Source: an uncultured Chitinophagaceae bacterium
GTDB taxonomy: Bacteria; Bacteroidota; Bacteroidia; Chitinophagales; Chitinophagaceae
Reading direction: 5' to 3'
DNA length: 12,280 nucleotides
NCBI GenBank assembly: GCA_946885335.1
Contig: CAMPGG010000078.1
Location: forward strand, 1-12,280
Shown: in pieces, positions 1 through 6,307 of the stretch
Numbering within the stretch: position 1 is the first letter of the stretch
How the letters are laid out: every line of letters begins with the position of its first letter
The notes under the pieces: model-generated
Told to the model about the DNA's origin: nothing
Database searches by the model: none
The model's input: the letters and a program-made list of their open reading frames with translations, nothing else
Made by a program: the position numbers and the translations under genes

Positions 1-144
1 AAAAAGGCAGCTCCTCGCAAAGCCGCTCCAAAGAGAGCTTCCAGCAAAAAATCAAATCCTACTCCTCCACCAGTTGAAAGTCCTGCGGCTCAACCAGAAA
101 TGGATGCACCAGGAATGGGAGAAAACACTCCCGTGGAAGGATAA
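1..144 (+). CDS. C-terminal tail of an unidentified gene, cut at the left edge
   Basis: Frame 1 is open from the first base to a TAA at 142-144, giving 47 residues. The first half is basic and rich in Lys, Ala, Pro and Ser (KKAAPRKAAPKRASSKK). The second half is Pro- and Glu-rich and ends TPVEG. This low-complexity pattern is typical of disordered tails, including those that help nucleic-acid-binding proteins grip DNA or RNA. The enzymatic or folded part lies outside the window, so the protein cannot be identified. That the frame is coding is supported by its being uninterrupted to the edge, by codon use like its neighbours, and by a good terminator 22 bases after the stop. It converges on rpsG. 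Confidence 0.7.
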   Translation, partial: KKAAPRKAAPKRASSKKSNPTPPPVESPAAQPEMDAPGMGENTPVEG

Positions 145-166
145 ATATAATTTTATCCCGTTATTC

Positions 167-194
167 AAGTCGTTTATTTTAAACGACTTTTTTT
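167..194 (+). terminator. Rho-independent terminator of the left-edge gene
   Basis: A perfect 9-bp stem (AAGTCGTTT / AAACGACTT) with a 5-base loop is followed directly by a T run. It sits 22 bases after the stop of the rightward partial gene and so most likely ends that transcript. Confidence 0.8.
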
Positions 195-206
195 ATGTGT
201 GGACAT

Positions 207-238
207 AAAAAAACCGTTCATTTAAAATGAACGGTTTT
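207..238 (-). terminator. Rho-independent terminator of the rpsL-rpsG operon
   Basis: On the minus strand a perfect inverted repeat (AAAACCGTTCAT / ATGAACGGTTTT, small A/T loop) runs into a stretch of seven T. It lies 18 bases after the rpsG stop codon. It stands back to back with the plus-strand terminator at 167-194, so the two convergent transcripts are insulated from each other. Confidence 0.8.
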
Positions 239-255
239 AAAAAATATTTTATTGA

Positions 256-723
256 TCAGATGCGGAAATGTGCAAACGCTTTGTTAGCTTCTGCCATACG
301 ATGTGTATCTTCTTTCTTTTTAAATGCTGCTCCTTCACCTTTACTTGCTGCAACAATTTCACCAGCTAATTTATCAGCCATGCTACGACCATTCCTGGCG
401 CGGCTGTAACGGATCAACCATTTAATACTTAATGAAATTTTACGGTCGTTACGCACTTCAGCAGGAATTTGAAATGTTGCTCCCCCGATACGACGGCTGC
501 GAACTTCAACAGCAGGTGTAACATTGGCTAAAGCTTTTTTCCAAACTTCATAACCATCTTCATTGGTTTGCTTGGCTACTTTTTCAATAGCATCATAAAA
601 AATTTCGAAGGCTACACTTTTCTTTCCTTCCCACATGAGGTTGTTTACAAAACGGGTTACCTGTTTGTCATTATACCTTGGATCTGGTGCTAAAGGAAGT
701 TTTTTTGCTTGCGATTTTCTCAT
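256..723 (-). CDS. rpsG: 30S ribosomal protein S7
   Basis: S7 binds the 3' major domain of 16S rRNA and nucleates assembly of the small-subunit head; it also lies near the E-site tRNA and the mRNA exit. The 155-residue length is normal for the family. Recognisable blocks are [20 protein letters not shown] near residues 17-36, the [17 protein letters not shown] block near 75-91 and the C-terminal [17 protein letters not shown]. The ATG start gives the usual bacterial N-terminus; there is no Shine-Dalgarno sequence, as is common in Bacteroidota. The gene follows rpsL after a 26-base gap, and both are read from one promoter. It is followed by a terminator, so fusA, the usual next gene of the str operon, is absent here. 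Confidence 0.97.
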   Translation of the reverse strand: MRKSQAKKLPLAPDPRYNDKQVTRFVNNLMWEGKKSVAFEIFYDAIEKVAKQTNEDGYEVWKKALANVTPAVEVRSRRIGGATFQIPAEVRNDRKISLSIKWLIRYSRARNGRSMADKLAGEIVAASKGEGAAFKKKEDTHRMAEANKAFAHFRI

Positions 724-749
724 TGTATAGAGATTACTTTTCTTTTAAA

Positions 750-1130
750 TTATTTTTTTGCTTTTTCTTTCTTGGTTCCGTATTTAGAACGGCTTTGTTT
801 ACGATCTTTTACACCGGCCGTATCCAATGAACCACGAACGATATGATAACGTACACCTGGTAAATCTTTTACACGACCACCACGGATCAATACAATAGAG
901 TGCTCCTGCAGGTTATGACCTTCACCCGGAATATATGCAATCACCTCAATTTTATTGGTAAGACGAACCTTGGCTACTTTACGCAAAGCAGAGTTTGGTT
1001 TCTTAGGTGTTGTTGTATATACACGGGTACAAACTCCACGACGCTGAGGACAGCTGTCCAATGCACGGGATTTGCTTTTAGCCCTGATAATTTCTCTTCC
1101 TTTACGTACTAATTGTTGTATTGTAGGCAT
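750..1130 (-). CDS. rpsL: 30S ribosomal protein S12
   Basis: S12 sits at the decoding centre and takes part in tRNA selection accuracy. The protein is 126 residues, starting [13 protein letters not shown]. The reading frame is open further upstream to 1196, but that extension is not S12-like and would contain the promoter, so the ATG at 1128-1130 is chosen. The signature [14 protein letters not shown] is present with Lys at positions 43 and 88 (GGRVKDLPG). These are the wild-type states at the sites where substitutions give streptomycin resistance in other bacteria, and Asp89, the residue methylthiolated by RimO in Escherichia coli, is kept. First gene of the rpsL-rpsG operon. Confidence 0.97.
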   Translation of the reverse strand: MPTIQQLVRKGREIIRAKSKSRALDSCPQRRGVCTRVYTTTPKKPNSALRKVAKVRLTNKIEVIAYIPGEGHNLQEHSIVLIRGGRVKDLPGVRYHIVRGSLDTAGVKDRKQSRSKYGTKKEKAKK

Positions 1131-1156
1131 TCTGAACCTTTTGTTTTTTGGGAGGG

Positions 1157-1187
1157 CAAAGGTAACGGGCATTGAGTGAAAATCCAA
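1157..1187 (-). promoter_or_regulatory. Bacteroidota-type promoter of rpsL-rpsG
   Basis: On the minus strand TACCTTTG (1157-1164) matches the Bacteroidota -7 consensus TAnnTTTG exactly. TTG (1185-1187) lies 20 bases upstream as the -33 element. The predicted start of transcription is about 15-25 bases before the rpsL ATG. This is the best promoter match in the window. Confidence 0.7.
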
Positions 1188-1228
1188 AAATTTCAATTTT
1201 CATTTCACAAATACTTTAAAAAAATATG

Positions 1229-1280
1229 AAAAAACCCCGTTTCAGCGATATTTTGGCTTTATATCCTGACCCGGGGTTTT
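1229..1280 (-). terminator. Probable terminator of ilvE with a long loop
   Basis: On the minus strand AAAACCCCG (1272-1280) pairs with CGGGGTTTT (1231-1239), and the T run continues to 1229. The stem is 9 bp but the loop is about 32 bases, unusually long for an intrinsic terminator. It starts 18 bases after the ilvE stop and lies just upstream of the rpsL promoter, which it would shield from read-through. Confidence 0.6.
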
Positions 1281-1298
1281 AATATTAAACACTAAAAA

Positions 1299-2366
1299 TT
1301 AACCGATTTTATACATCCATCCATATTTATCCTCTCTCCTTCCTTCCCGTATATCAGTGATCCAATCTTTTAATGTAGGACCTGCAATCCATGAATCCAC
1401 ATCAAATTCCATCACAAAATCTTTATAACGCAACTCTTTGATCATGGAAATGGTTGCAGCGGTTCCTGTACCAAAAACCTCTTTCAATTCTCCTGCTTTA
1501 TATGCATCCATCAATTCATCAATTGTAATGCGTCGCTCAACTATTTCATAACCCATTTCCTTTAATAATTCAATGGCACTGCTTCGCGTTACTCCATCCA
1601 GGATAGTGCCCATACTCAGGTCTGGTGTATATGCTTTATTGCCAATGATAAAGAAGACATTCATGGTTCCGATTTCCTGAACATATTTATGTTCAAACGC
1701 ATCGGTCCATAACACCTGGTCGTAACCCAGTTTTTTGGCATTTGCTGTGGCCAGCATGGCTGCAGCATAATTACCAGCCGTTTTAGCATATCCTACACCA
1801 CCGGGCACCGCACGTACATATTGTTCCTCAACATAAATCCGCATGGGAGCATTATAGTATGGGCCTGTCGGACTCAAAATGATCAAAAATTTATAATTGT
1901 CTGATGGCCTTACGCCTATCAATTCATCAGAAGCAAACATAAATGGCCGGATATATAAAGAATGATCCTTTAATTGGGGAATCCAACTTTTATCCATAGC
2001 AACCAATTGCTTCATGCCTTCGATAAACAATTCCTCGGGTACAGTTGGCATCTGCATACGCTGAGCAGAAATATTGAACCGGCGATAATTATCCTGGGGA
2101 CGGAAAATAAATGCATTTCCTGCTTCGTCCCGGTAAGCTTTTATTCCTTCAAAAATAGCCTGTCCGTAATGCAGGGCTGCAACAGATGGACTTAATAATA
2201 AAGGTTGGTAAGGTTTGATCTCAATATTTTTCCATTCACCATTCTCATAATCCGCTTCCAGCATGTGATCGGTAAAATATCGGCCAAAAGAAAGGTTTTC
2301 CAGTTTTGTTTCCTGTAATTTGCTTCTTTCGGCTTTTGTAATAGTTATGTCCATAGCTGCAATCAT
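1299..2366 (-). CDS. ilvE: Branched-chain-amino-acid aminotransferase
   Basis: PLP-dependent class IV transaminase that interconverts leucine, isoleucine and valine with their 2-oxo acids using 2-oxoglutarate/glutamate (EC 2.6.1.42), in the cytosol. With the start chosen it has 355 residues, the usual length for the BCAT2-like type. Visible landmarks are HYGQAIFEGIKAYR near 66-79, the PLP lysine K195 in GYAKTAGNY, E231 in VQEIGTMN that contacts the cofactor ring, and the late GTGTAATI phosphate-binding segment. The frame is open to a TTG at 2394-2396, which would lie in the leader. ATG at 2364-2366 or 2352-2354 (MDITITK) is more likely, and the choice between them is open. Single gene, divergent from the unknown gene at 2431 with a 64-base gap and followed by its own terminator. 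Confidence 0.95.
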   Translation of the reverse strand: MIAAMDITITKAERSKLQETKLENLSFGRYFTDHMLEADYENGEWKNIEIKPYQPLLLSPSVAALHYGQAIFEGIKAYRDEAGNAFIFRPQDNYRRFNISAQRMQMPTVPEELFIEGMKQLVAMDKSWIPQLKDHSLYIRPFMFASDELIGVRPSDNYKFLIILSPTGPYYNAPMRIYVEEQYVRAVPGGVGYAKTAGNYAAAMLATANAKKLGYDQVLWTDAFEHKYVQEIGTMNVFFIIGNKAYTPDLSMGTILDGVTRSSAIELLKEMGYEIVERRITIDELMDAYKAGELKEVFGTGTAATISMIKELRYKDFVMEFDVDSWIAGPTLKDWITDIREGRREDKYGWMYKIG

Positions 2367-2430
2367 AATGATTAATTTTATGCTGCAAATAAACAAAAAA
2401 AACTAACACCCATTCGTAATTTTAACCCAA

Positions 2431-2940
2431 ATGGAACAGGATTTAAATCATATCAAATTAACGGCAGGGATGATTGCCGGTCTATACAAAGATCAACTGG
2501 TAGAAGAACAAGCACAAATTGTGCCTGTTGATCCTGTAAAAAAGGCAAATGGTACATTCAAATATTTAGGTGAAAACAAAAAAAATATCCTGGTACTTAC
2601 GGACTATAATGATGTTGTTTTTTTACCTGATGAACATTTAGCTTTTTTAACAACCATTTTAAACGCATGTAAAATAAGCCTGGGTGATGTTGCCATCATA
2701 AATATCGCCCACAATGAAACAGATTATCGTGAATTAAAAACTCAACTTAAGCAGCAAAAAGCTTTATTGTTTAATGTTGAACCTGCTCAAATTCAATTGC
2801 CCGTTTCATTTCCGACTTTCCAGGTTCAATCATTTGATGGATGCCAATACCTTTTATCGCCGTCGTTAAATACACTGGAAAATGATAAAGCATTGAAAGG
2901 AAAACTTTGGACCAGCCTGCAACGTTTATTCTTATCCTGA
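2431..2940 (+). CDS. Conserved protein of unknown function, possibly related to DNA polymerase III psi (HolD)
   Basis: A 169-residue soluble protein without signal peptide or membrane segment. I do not recognise a named family with certainty. The order of its parts resembles HolD of Escherichia coli: a short N-terminal helix region (LTAGMIAGLY), a buried strand (KNILVLTDYND, 51-61), a helix FLTTILNACKISLGDVAIIN (72-91), a strand ALLFNVEP (111-118), then a C-terminal P.L..L..D...K..LW..L pattern (144-162). HolD has SPALTDLRANPTARAALWQQI at the same place. In gammaproteobacteria psi links chi to the clamp loader; a chi partner is not visible here. The gene opens a rightward cluster, 30 bases before rdgB. 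A weak -7-like TAATTTTA lies just before its start (2417-2424). Confidence 0.75.
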   Translation: MEQDLNHIKLTAGMIAGLYKDQLVEEQAQIVPVDPVKKANGTFKYLGENKKNILVLTDYNDVVFLPDEHLAFLTTILNACKISLGDVAIINIAHNETDYRELKTQLKQQKALLFNVEPAQIQLPVSFPTFQVQSFDGCQYLLSPSLNTLENDKALKGKLWTSLQRLFLS

Positions 2941-2970
2941 TGCATGGCGTAATTTTTTAACCTACTCTGT

Positions 2971-3558
2971 ATGAAGTTGATTTTTGCAACAAACAACCAG
3001 CATAAAGTAAATGAAATACAACCTTTGGTTGGTAATGATTTTGAATTAATTACTTTAAAAGATGCCGGTATTGATACAGATATTCCTGAACCGTTTGATA
3101 GCCTGGAAGAAAATGCTGCCCATAAATCAAAAACCATTTATAATTTAACCGGGTTAAATTGTTTTAGTGAAGATACCGGGCTGGAAGTAACTGCTTTGAA
3201 TGGTGAACCTGGCGTAAAAAGTGCCCGATACAGTGGGGAAGACAAATCTTTTGACAAAAACATTGATAAGCTTTTAAATAATCTTGATTCAAAAAAAGAT
3301 AGATCTGCACGCTTCAGAACGGTGATCTCATTATTAATAGATGGTAAAGAAATTCAGTTTGAAGGCATTTGCGAAGGTCATATCATTCAAAACAGGCAAG
3401 GCAACGAAGGTTTCGGTTATGACCCGGTTTTTGTTCCTTCAGGTGCTGAAATAACATTTGCCCAAATGACTATGGAAGAAAAAAATAAGTTCAGCCACCG
3501 GAGAAAGGCGGTGGATAAACTGGTAAATTACCTCCGAAAAATAAATAAAGACTTTTGA
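2971..3558 (+). CDS. rdgB: XTP/dITP diphosphatase (non-canonical purine NTP pyrophosphatase)
   Basis: Hydrolyses dITP, ITP and XTP to the monophosphates plus pyrophosphate, keeping deaminated purines out of DNA and RNA (RdgB/HAM1 family, EC 3.6.1.66), cytosolic. All family motifs are present in 195 residues: ATNNQHKVNEI near the N-terminus, the SEDTGLEV metal/catalytic segment with D68, GEPGVKSARYSGED, the base-recognition segment GFGYDP (147-152) and the C-terminal SHRRKA (175-180). The start ATG gives the canonical MKLIFATNN. Its stop TGA overlaps the TTG start of the following sigma-factor gene by four bases (TTGA), so the two are very probably co-translated from one mRNA. That pairing with a sigma factor is unusual for a house-cleaning enzyme. 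Confidence 0.96.
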   Translation: MKLIFATNNQHKVNEIQPLVGNDFELITLKDAGIDTDIPEPFDSLEENAAHKSKTIYNLTGLNCFSEDTGLEVTALNGEPGVKSARYSGEDKSFDKNIDKLLNNLDSKKDRSARFRTVISLLIDGKEIQFEGICEGHIIQNRQGNEGFGYDPVFVPSGAEITFAQMTMEEKNKFSHRRKAVDKLVNYLRKINKDF

Positions 3559-4127
3559 GTACAACAAGCAACCAAATAATCAGTGAAAGCGACTTAATTG
3601 CAGGATGTATTGAAGGAAACAGGCGCATGCAGGAAGAACTTTATAACAGGTTCTCCTCAAAAATGTACGCTGTTTGTCTTCGTTACGCTGGTAATACGCA
3701 GGAAGCCGAAGATATTTTACAGGAAGGTTTTATCAAGATCTTTAAAAAACTTTCCACTTTTCGTGGCGATGGCTCATTCGAAGGTTGGATCAGGAGGATT
3801 TTTGTTAATACGGCCATTGAACATTTCAGGCGCAAAAAATACCTGCAGCCAGTAACAGAAAAAGAAGAAAGCACTATTGAAGGTGATTACCTGAATGTGC
3901 TGGATGGATTAGCAGAAAGAGATATAATTAAATTGATCCAGGATCTGTCACCTGGTTATCGTACCGTATTTAACATGTACGTGATTGAAGGATATACCCA
4001 TAAAGAAATTGGTGACATCATGGGAATAAGTGAAGGTACCAGTAAATCGCAATTGTCCAGGGCTAAGGTGATACTCCAGGATATGGTTAAGAAATATATT
4101 GATCAACACCGATCTGTGAAAAAATGA
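3555..4127 (+). CDS. RNA polymerase sigma factor, ECF subfamily
   Basis: A 190-residue two-domain sigma factor. Region 2 covers about residues 14-96, with the core-binding AEDILQEGFIKIFKKL (51-66) and the -10-recognition segment around WIRRIFVNTAIEHFRRKK (78-95). Region 4 covers about 122-178 with the helix-turn-helix HKEIGDIMGISEGTSKSQLS (149-168). The start must be the TTG at 3555-3557: region 2 begins almost at once, and the next in-frame Met (residue 25) would cut into it. That TTG overlaps the rdgB stop, and the sigma stop TGA overlaps the next ATG (ATGA), giving a tightly coupled three-gene chain. The downstream membrane protein is the likely anti-sigma factor. The signal sensed and the regulon cannot be read from this window. 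Confidence 0.93.
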   Translation: MSTTSNQIISESDLIAGCIEGNRRMQEELYNRFSSKMYAVCLRYAGNTQEAEDILQEGFIKIFKKLSTFRGDGSFEGWIRRIFVNTAIEHFRRKKYLQPVTEKEESTIEGDYLNVLDGLAERDIIKLIQDLSPGYRTVFNMYVIEGYTHKEIGDIMGISEGTSKSQLSRAKVILQDMVKKYIDQHRSVKK

Positions 4128-5095
4128 ATGAAGAACTGAAAAATAAAATTTATAATTACCAGGTAAACCCGCCAGGTAAAATTTGGCCCGCTATTGCATC
4201 AGCATTGAATGAAGATATTGATGCGGCATTCCCTGCCAAACTTTATTCATTTGAAACAACACCTCCCCCAGGAATATGGAATAAAATTTCGCAGGACCTG
4301 GATATAAATGTAAACGCAACTTTTCCACAAAAACTTTTTGTATTCGAAGCAACTCCACCAGCTGGATTATGGAATAAAATTGCGGACGAATTGCATGACG
4401 AAAATGATACAAAAGTTATCCCGGTCTTTAAAAAAACTATTCCCATCTGGAAATACGCTGCAGCAGCTGCAGTGATTGGTTTAATAGCATTTTCACTTTT
4501 CTGGATGAATAACAACAGTGAAGCCATTGGTGATGAAATAGTTTCCACAACACCTGAAAATGTAGTTCCTGCTGAAAGAAATAATCCAACTGCACCATCG
4601 GTTAATTCACCTTCAACATCTGAACCTACTGAACTAAGGACCGAAGAAAATATAAGTAAGGATAAAAAATGGGTTGCTAAAAACAGCTATCGGGAAAAAT
4701 ATCCAAACCAAAGAATATATGCCGCTGCCAGTATTGACGAATTAAGAAATGCCCCGGCGCAACTATCCCCTACTTTTTCGGTTGATATTATGGCAGAAAA
4801 CCTGCAACCCCGTGAATTAAGTGCCAGGCAAATTGCTTACAACCCATCCCGGGTTGCAGAAAATAATCCTTATGTTACCGTCATTTCACCAGATGGATAT
4901 GTAATCAGGATTTCAAAAAAATTAGCGGGTATGATCGGCTGCCTTAATAATGAACCTACATTAAATGATGTGGACTGTAAGGCTAAAGTGCAAAAGTGGA
5001 GAGAGCAAATAGCACAATCACCTATTACGCCTGCACCTGGTAATTTTTTGGATATGCTCGACTTAATTAATTCCATTAAGGAAAACACTCCCTGA
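4124..5095 (+). CDS. Putative membrane-anchored anti-sigma factor with a triple PP..G.W repeat
   Basis: The 323-residue protein has a cytoplasmic N-terminus (1-107), one membrane helix (about 108-128, IWKYAAAAAVIGLIAFSLFW) and a periplasmic part. The N-terminus holds three copies of a K(I/L)(Y/F).(F/Y)...PP.G.W..I...L motif with tryptophans at 21, 52 and 83, an exact 31-residue period. After a Ser/Thr/Pro-rich linker (about 130-180), the C-terminal domain contains ISPDGYVIRISKKL, two cysteines (C273, C285) that could form a disulfide, and a conserved-looking end GNFLDMLDLINSI. There is no HxxxCxxC zinc anti-sigma motif. Co-translation with the sigma factor (ATGA overlap) and the single-span topology support an anti-sigma role, which is inferred. 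The repeats are the likely sigma-binding part. I know of similar PP..W motifs in other Bacteroidota sigma-linked membrane proteins, from memory only. Confidence 0.75.
   Translation: MNEELKNKIYNYQVNPPGKIWPAIASALNEDIDAAFPAKLYSFETTPPPGIWNKISQDLDINVNATFPQKLFVFEATPPAGLWNKIADELHDENDTKVIPVFKKTIPIWKYAAAAAVIGLIAFSLFWMNNNSEAIGDEIVSTTPENVVPAERNNPTAPSVNSPSTSEPTELRTEENISKDKKWVAKNSYREKYPNQRIYAAASIDELRNAPAQLSPTFSVDIMAENLQPRELSARQIAYNPSRVAENNPYVTVISPDGYVIRISKKLAGMIGCLNNEPTLNDVDCKAKVQKWREQIAQSPITPAPGNFLDMLDLINSIKENTP
4145..4399 (+). repeat. Three tandem 31-residue (93-bp) coding repeats
   Basis: Inside the putative anti-sigma gene, three units share KxYxx...PPxGxWxxI...L. The second and third are also close at DNA level: TATGGAATAAAATT occurs exactly at 4275 and again at 4368, 93 bases apart. 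The first unit (residues 8-30) is the most diverged. This indicates internal tandem duplication. Confidence 0.75.
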
Positions 5096-5113
5096 TTACA
5101 TCAATTACATTGC

Positions 5114-5563
5114 ATGTCAAGAATAAAAATTGAAGTTCCCGGCCATTTTGTTTTCTCTGCCAATATCCCAATAAGAATTACGGATATTAATTATGGCGGA
5201 CATGTAGGTAATGACAGCATCCTTTCTATTATACATGAAGCAAGAATGCTTTTTTTAAAAAAGTATGGCTACGAGGAATTGAATATGGATGGCGCCGGGT
5301 TAATAATGAGTGATGTTGCGATTGAATTTAAAAATGAATTGTTTTATGGCGATCATTTAAAGGTATCTGTACAGGCCGGCAACTTTTCGAAAGTTGCTTT
5401 TTCTATTTATTATAAACTGGAAAAAGAAATAACCGGCCATGAAAACAAAATCATTGCAATGGCAAAAACAGGAATGGTTTGTTATGATTATAAAATGAAA
5501 AAAGTTATTGCCATTCCAAAATCAGTGTTATCTAAATTGAATGACAGTGAGGATGCTGTTTAA
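5114..5563 (+). CDS. Acyl-CoA thioesterase-like protein, hotdog fold
   Basis: A 149-residue protein of the 4HBT/YbgC-like thioesterase type, which hydrolyses acyl-CoA or acyl-ACP thioesters. The active-site region reads DINYGGHVGNDSILSIIHEAR: D24, H30, N33 and E42-A-R match the D....H..N.......E.AR pattern on the central hotdog helix and its preceding loop. The expected beta strands follow (ELFYGDHLKVSVQAG, KIIAMAKTGMVCYD). The length is usual for a single hotdog domain. Substrate is unknown. It starts 18 bases after the anti-sigma gene and is probably the last gene of that operon. Its TAA stop overlaps the stop of the convergent aroE, leaving no space for a terminator. Confidence 0.85.
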   Translation: MSRIKIEVPGHFVFSANIPIRITDINYGGHVGNDSILSIIHEARMLFLKKYGYEELNMDGAGLIMSDVAIEFKNELFYGDHLKVSVQAGNFSKVAFSIYYKLEKEITGHENKIIAMAKTGMVCYDYKMKKVIAIPKSVLSKLNDSEDAV

Positions 5564-6297
5564 ACATAATTATTCCAGATCTTCCAGCTTTCTTCTGCCT
5601 GGATCTCCAGCATTTCAGAGCCGTTTTGAATGGTAGCCCCCATTTCTTCTCCCCTTTTAAGGAAAGTGGTTTTATTTGGATTATAAACCACATCAAATAA
5701 ATAATGATCTGGAGTTAAAAAATTATATGGGATGCCAGGTGCATCCGCTGTATTGGGAACGGTACCTAAAGGTGTTGTATTGATAATAAGCAGGTGATCC
5801 TGTAAAATATTTTTATCAAGAAAACCATACTCAAGTTGTCCTTCAACAGGATTGCGGGAGACAACCTGGAACCGGATATTCAATTGCGATAGTACATATT
5901 CAACTGCTTTGGATACACCACCGGAACCTAATACCAATGCTTTTGTGTGATGAGGTTTTAAATATTTTTCAAGACTTTTTTTAAAACCAATTACATCTGT
6001 ATTAAAACCATGTAACTGACCATTTTCAATTTTTATACAATTACATGCACCAATAACCTGTACTACGGGAGATGCCTGGTGCAGGAAAGAAATAACTTGT
6101 TGCTTATACGGAATAGTAACATTCAATCCTTCCAATTCTGGATGATCGTATAAAATGTTTTTTATTTCAGCGATCGATGCAATGGGGAAATTCTCGTACC
6201 GGCAATCACTTAAACCTTCCTGCTCAAACTTTTTTGTGAAATATACTTTCGAAAATGAATGAGATAATGGATAACCTATTAAACCAAAAAGCCGCAT
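5560..6297 (-). CDS. aroE: Shikimate dehydrogenase
   Basis: Reduces 3-dehydroshikimate to shikimate with NADPH (EC 1.1.1.25), the fourth step of aromatic amino-acid synthesis, cytosolic. Shikimate-binding SHS (12-14), catalytic K65 in NVTIPYK, N86, D101 in GFNTDVIGF, the nucleotide-binding GSGGVSKA (124-131), NTTPLGT and the C-terminal NGSEMLEIQA are all present. At 245 residues it is somewhat shorter than the about 270 of Escherichia coli AroE, but nothing essential is missing. ATG at 6295-6297 gives the canonical MRLFGLIGYPLSHS. It lies 10 bases after the comA-family gene and is probably co-transcribed with it. Its stop codon overlaps that of the thioesterase gene on the other strand. Confidence 0.95.
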   Translation of the reverse strand: MRLFGLIGYPLSHSFSKVYFTKKFEQEGLSDCRYENFPIASIAEIKNILYDHPELEGLNVTIPYKQQVISFLHQASPVVQVIGACNCIKIENGQLHGFNTDVIGFKKSLEKYLKPHHTKALVLGSGGVSKAVEYVLSQLNIRFQVVSRNPVEGQLEYGFLDKNILQDHLLIINTTPLGTVPNTADAPGIPYNFLTPDHYLFDVVYNPNKTTFLKRGEEMGATIQNGSEMLEIQAEESWKIWNNYV

Positions 6298-6307
6298 AGG
6301 CTAATAT

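Noticed and set aside
1131..1196. Upstream extension of the rpsL reading frame
   Set aside because: The extra 22 residues are unlike any S12 N-terminus and would overlap a consensus promoter; the family start is MPTIQQL.
2367..2396. TTG start for ilvE, 10 residues further upstream
   Set aside because: The extension is hydrophobic, lies in the intergenic region and is not part of the aminotransferase fold; two ATG codons follow at once.
2826..3137. Minus-strand frame of 103 residues over the end of the psi-like gene and the start of rdgB
   Set aside because: It crosses two well-supported plus-strand genes and their gap, and resembles no protein family.
3598..3855. Second plus-strand frame within the sigma-factor gene
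   Set aside because: It lies wholly inside sigma regions 2.1-2.4 in another frame and has no family features.
4243..4548. Minus-strand frame of 101 residues inside the anti-sigma gene
   Set aside because: Antisense shadow: its repeated look comes from the 93-bp coding repeats on the plus strand.
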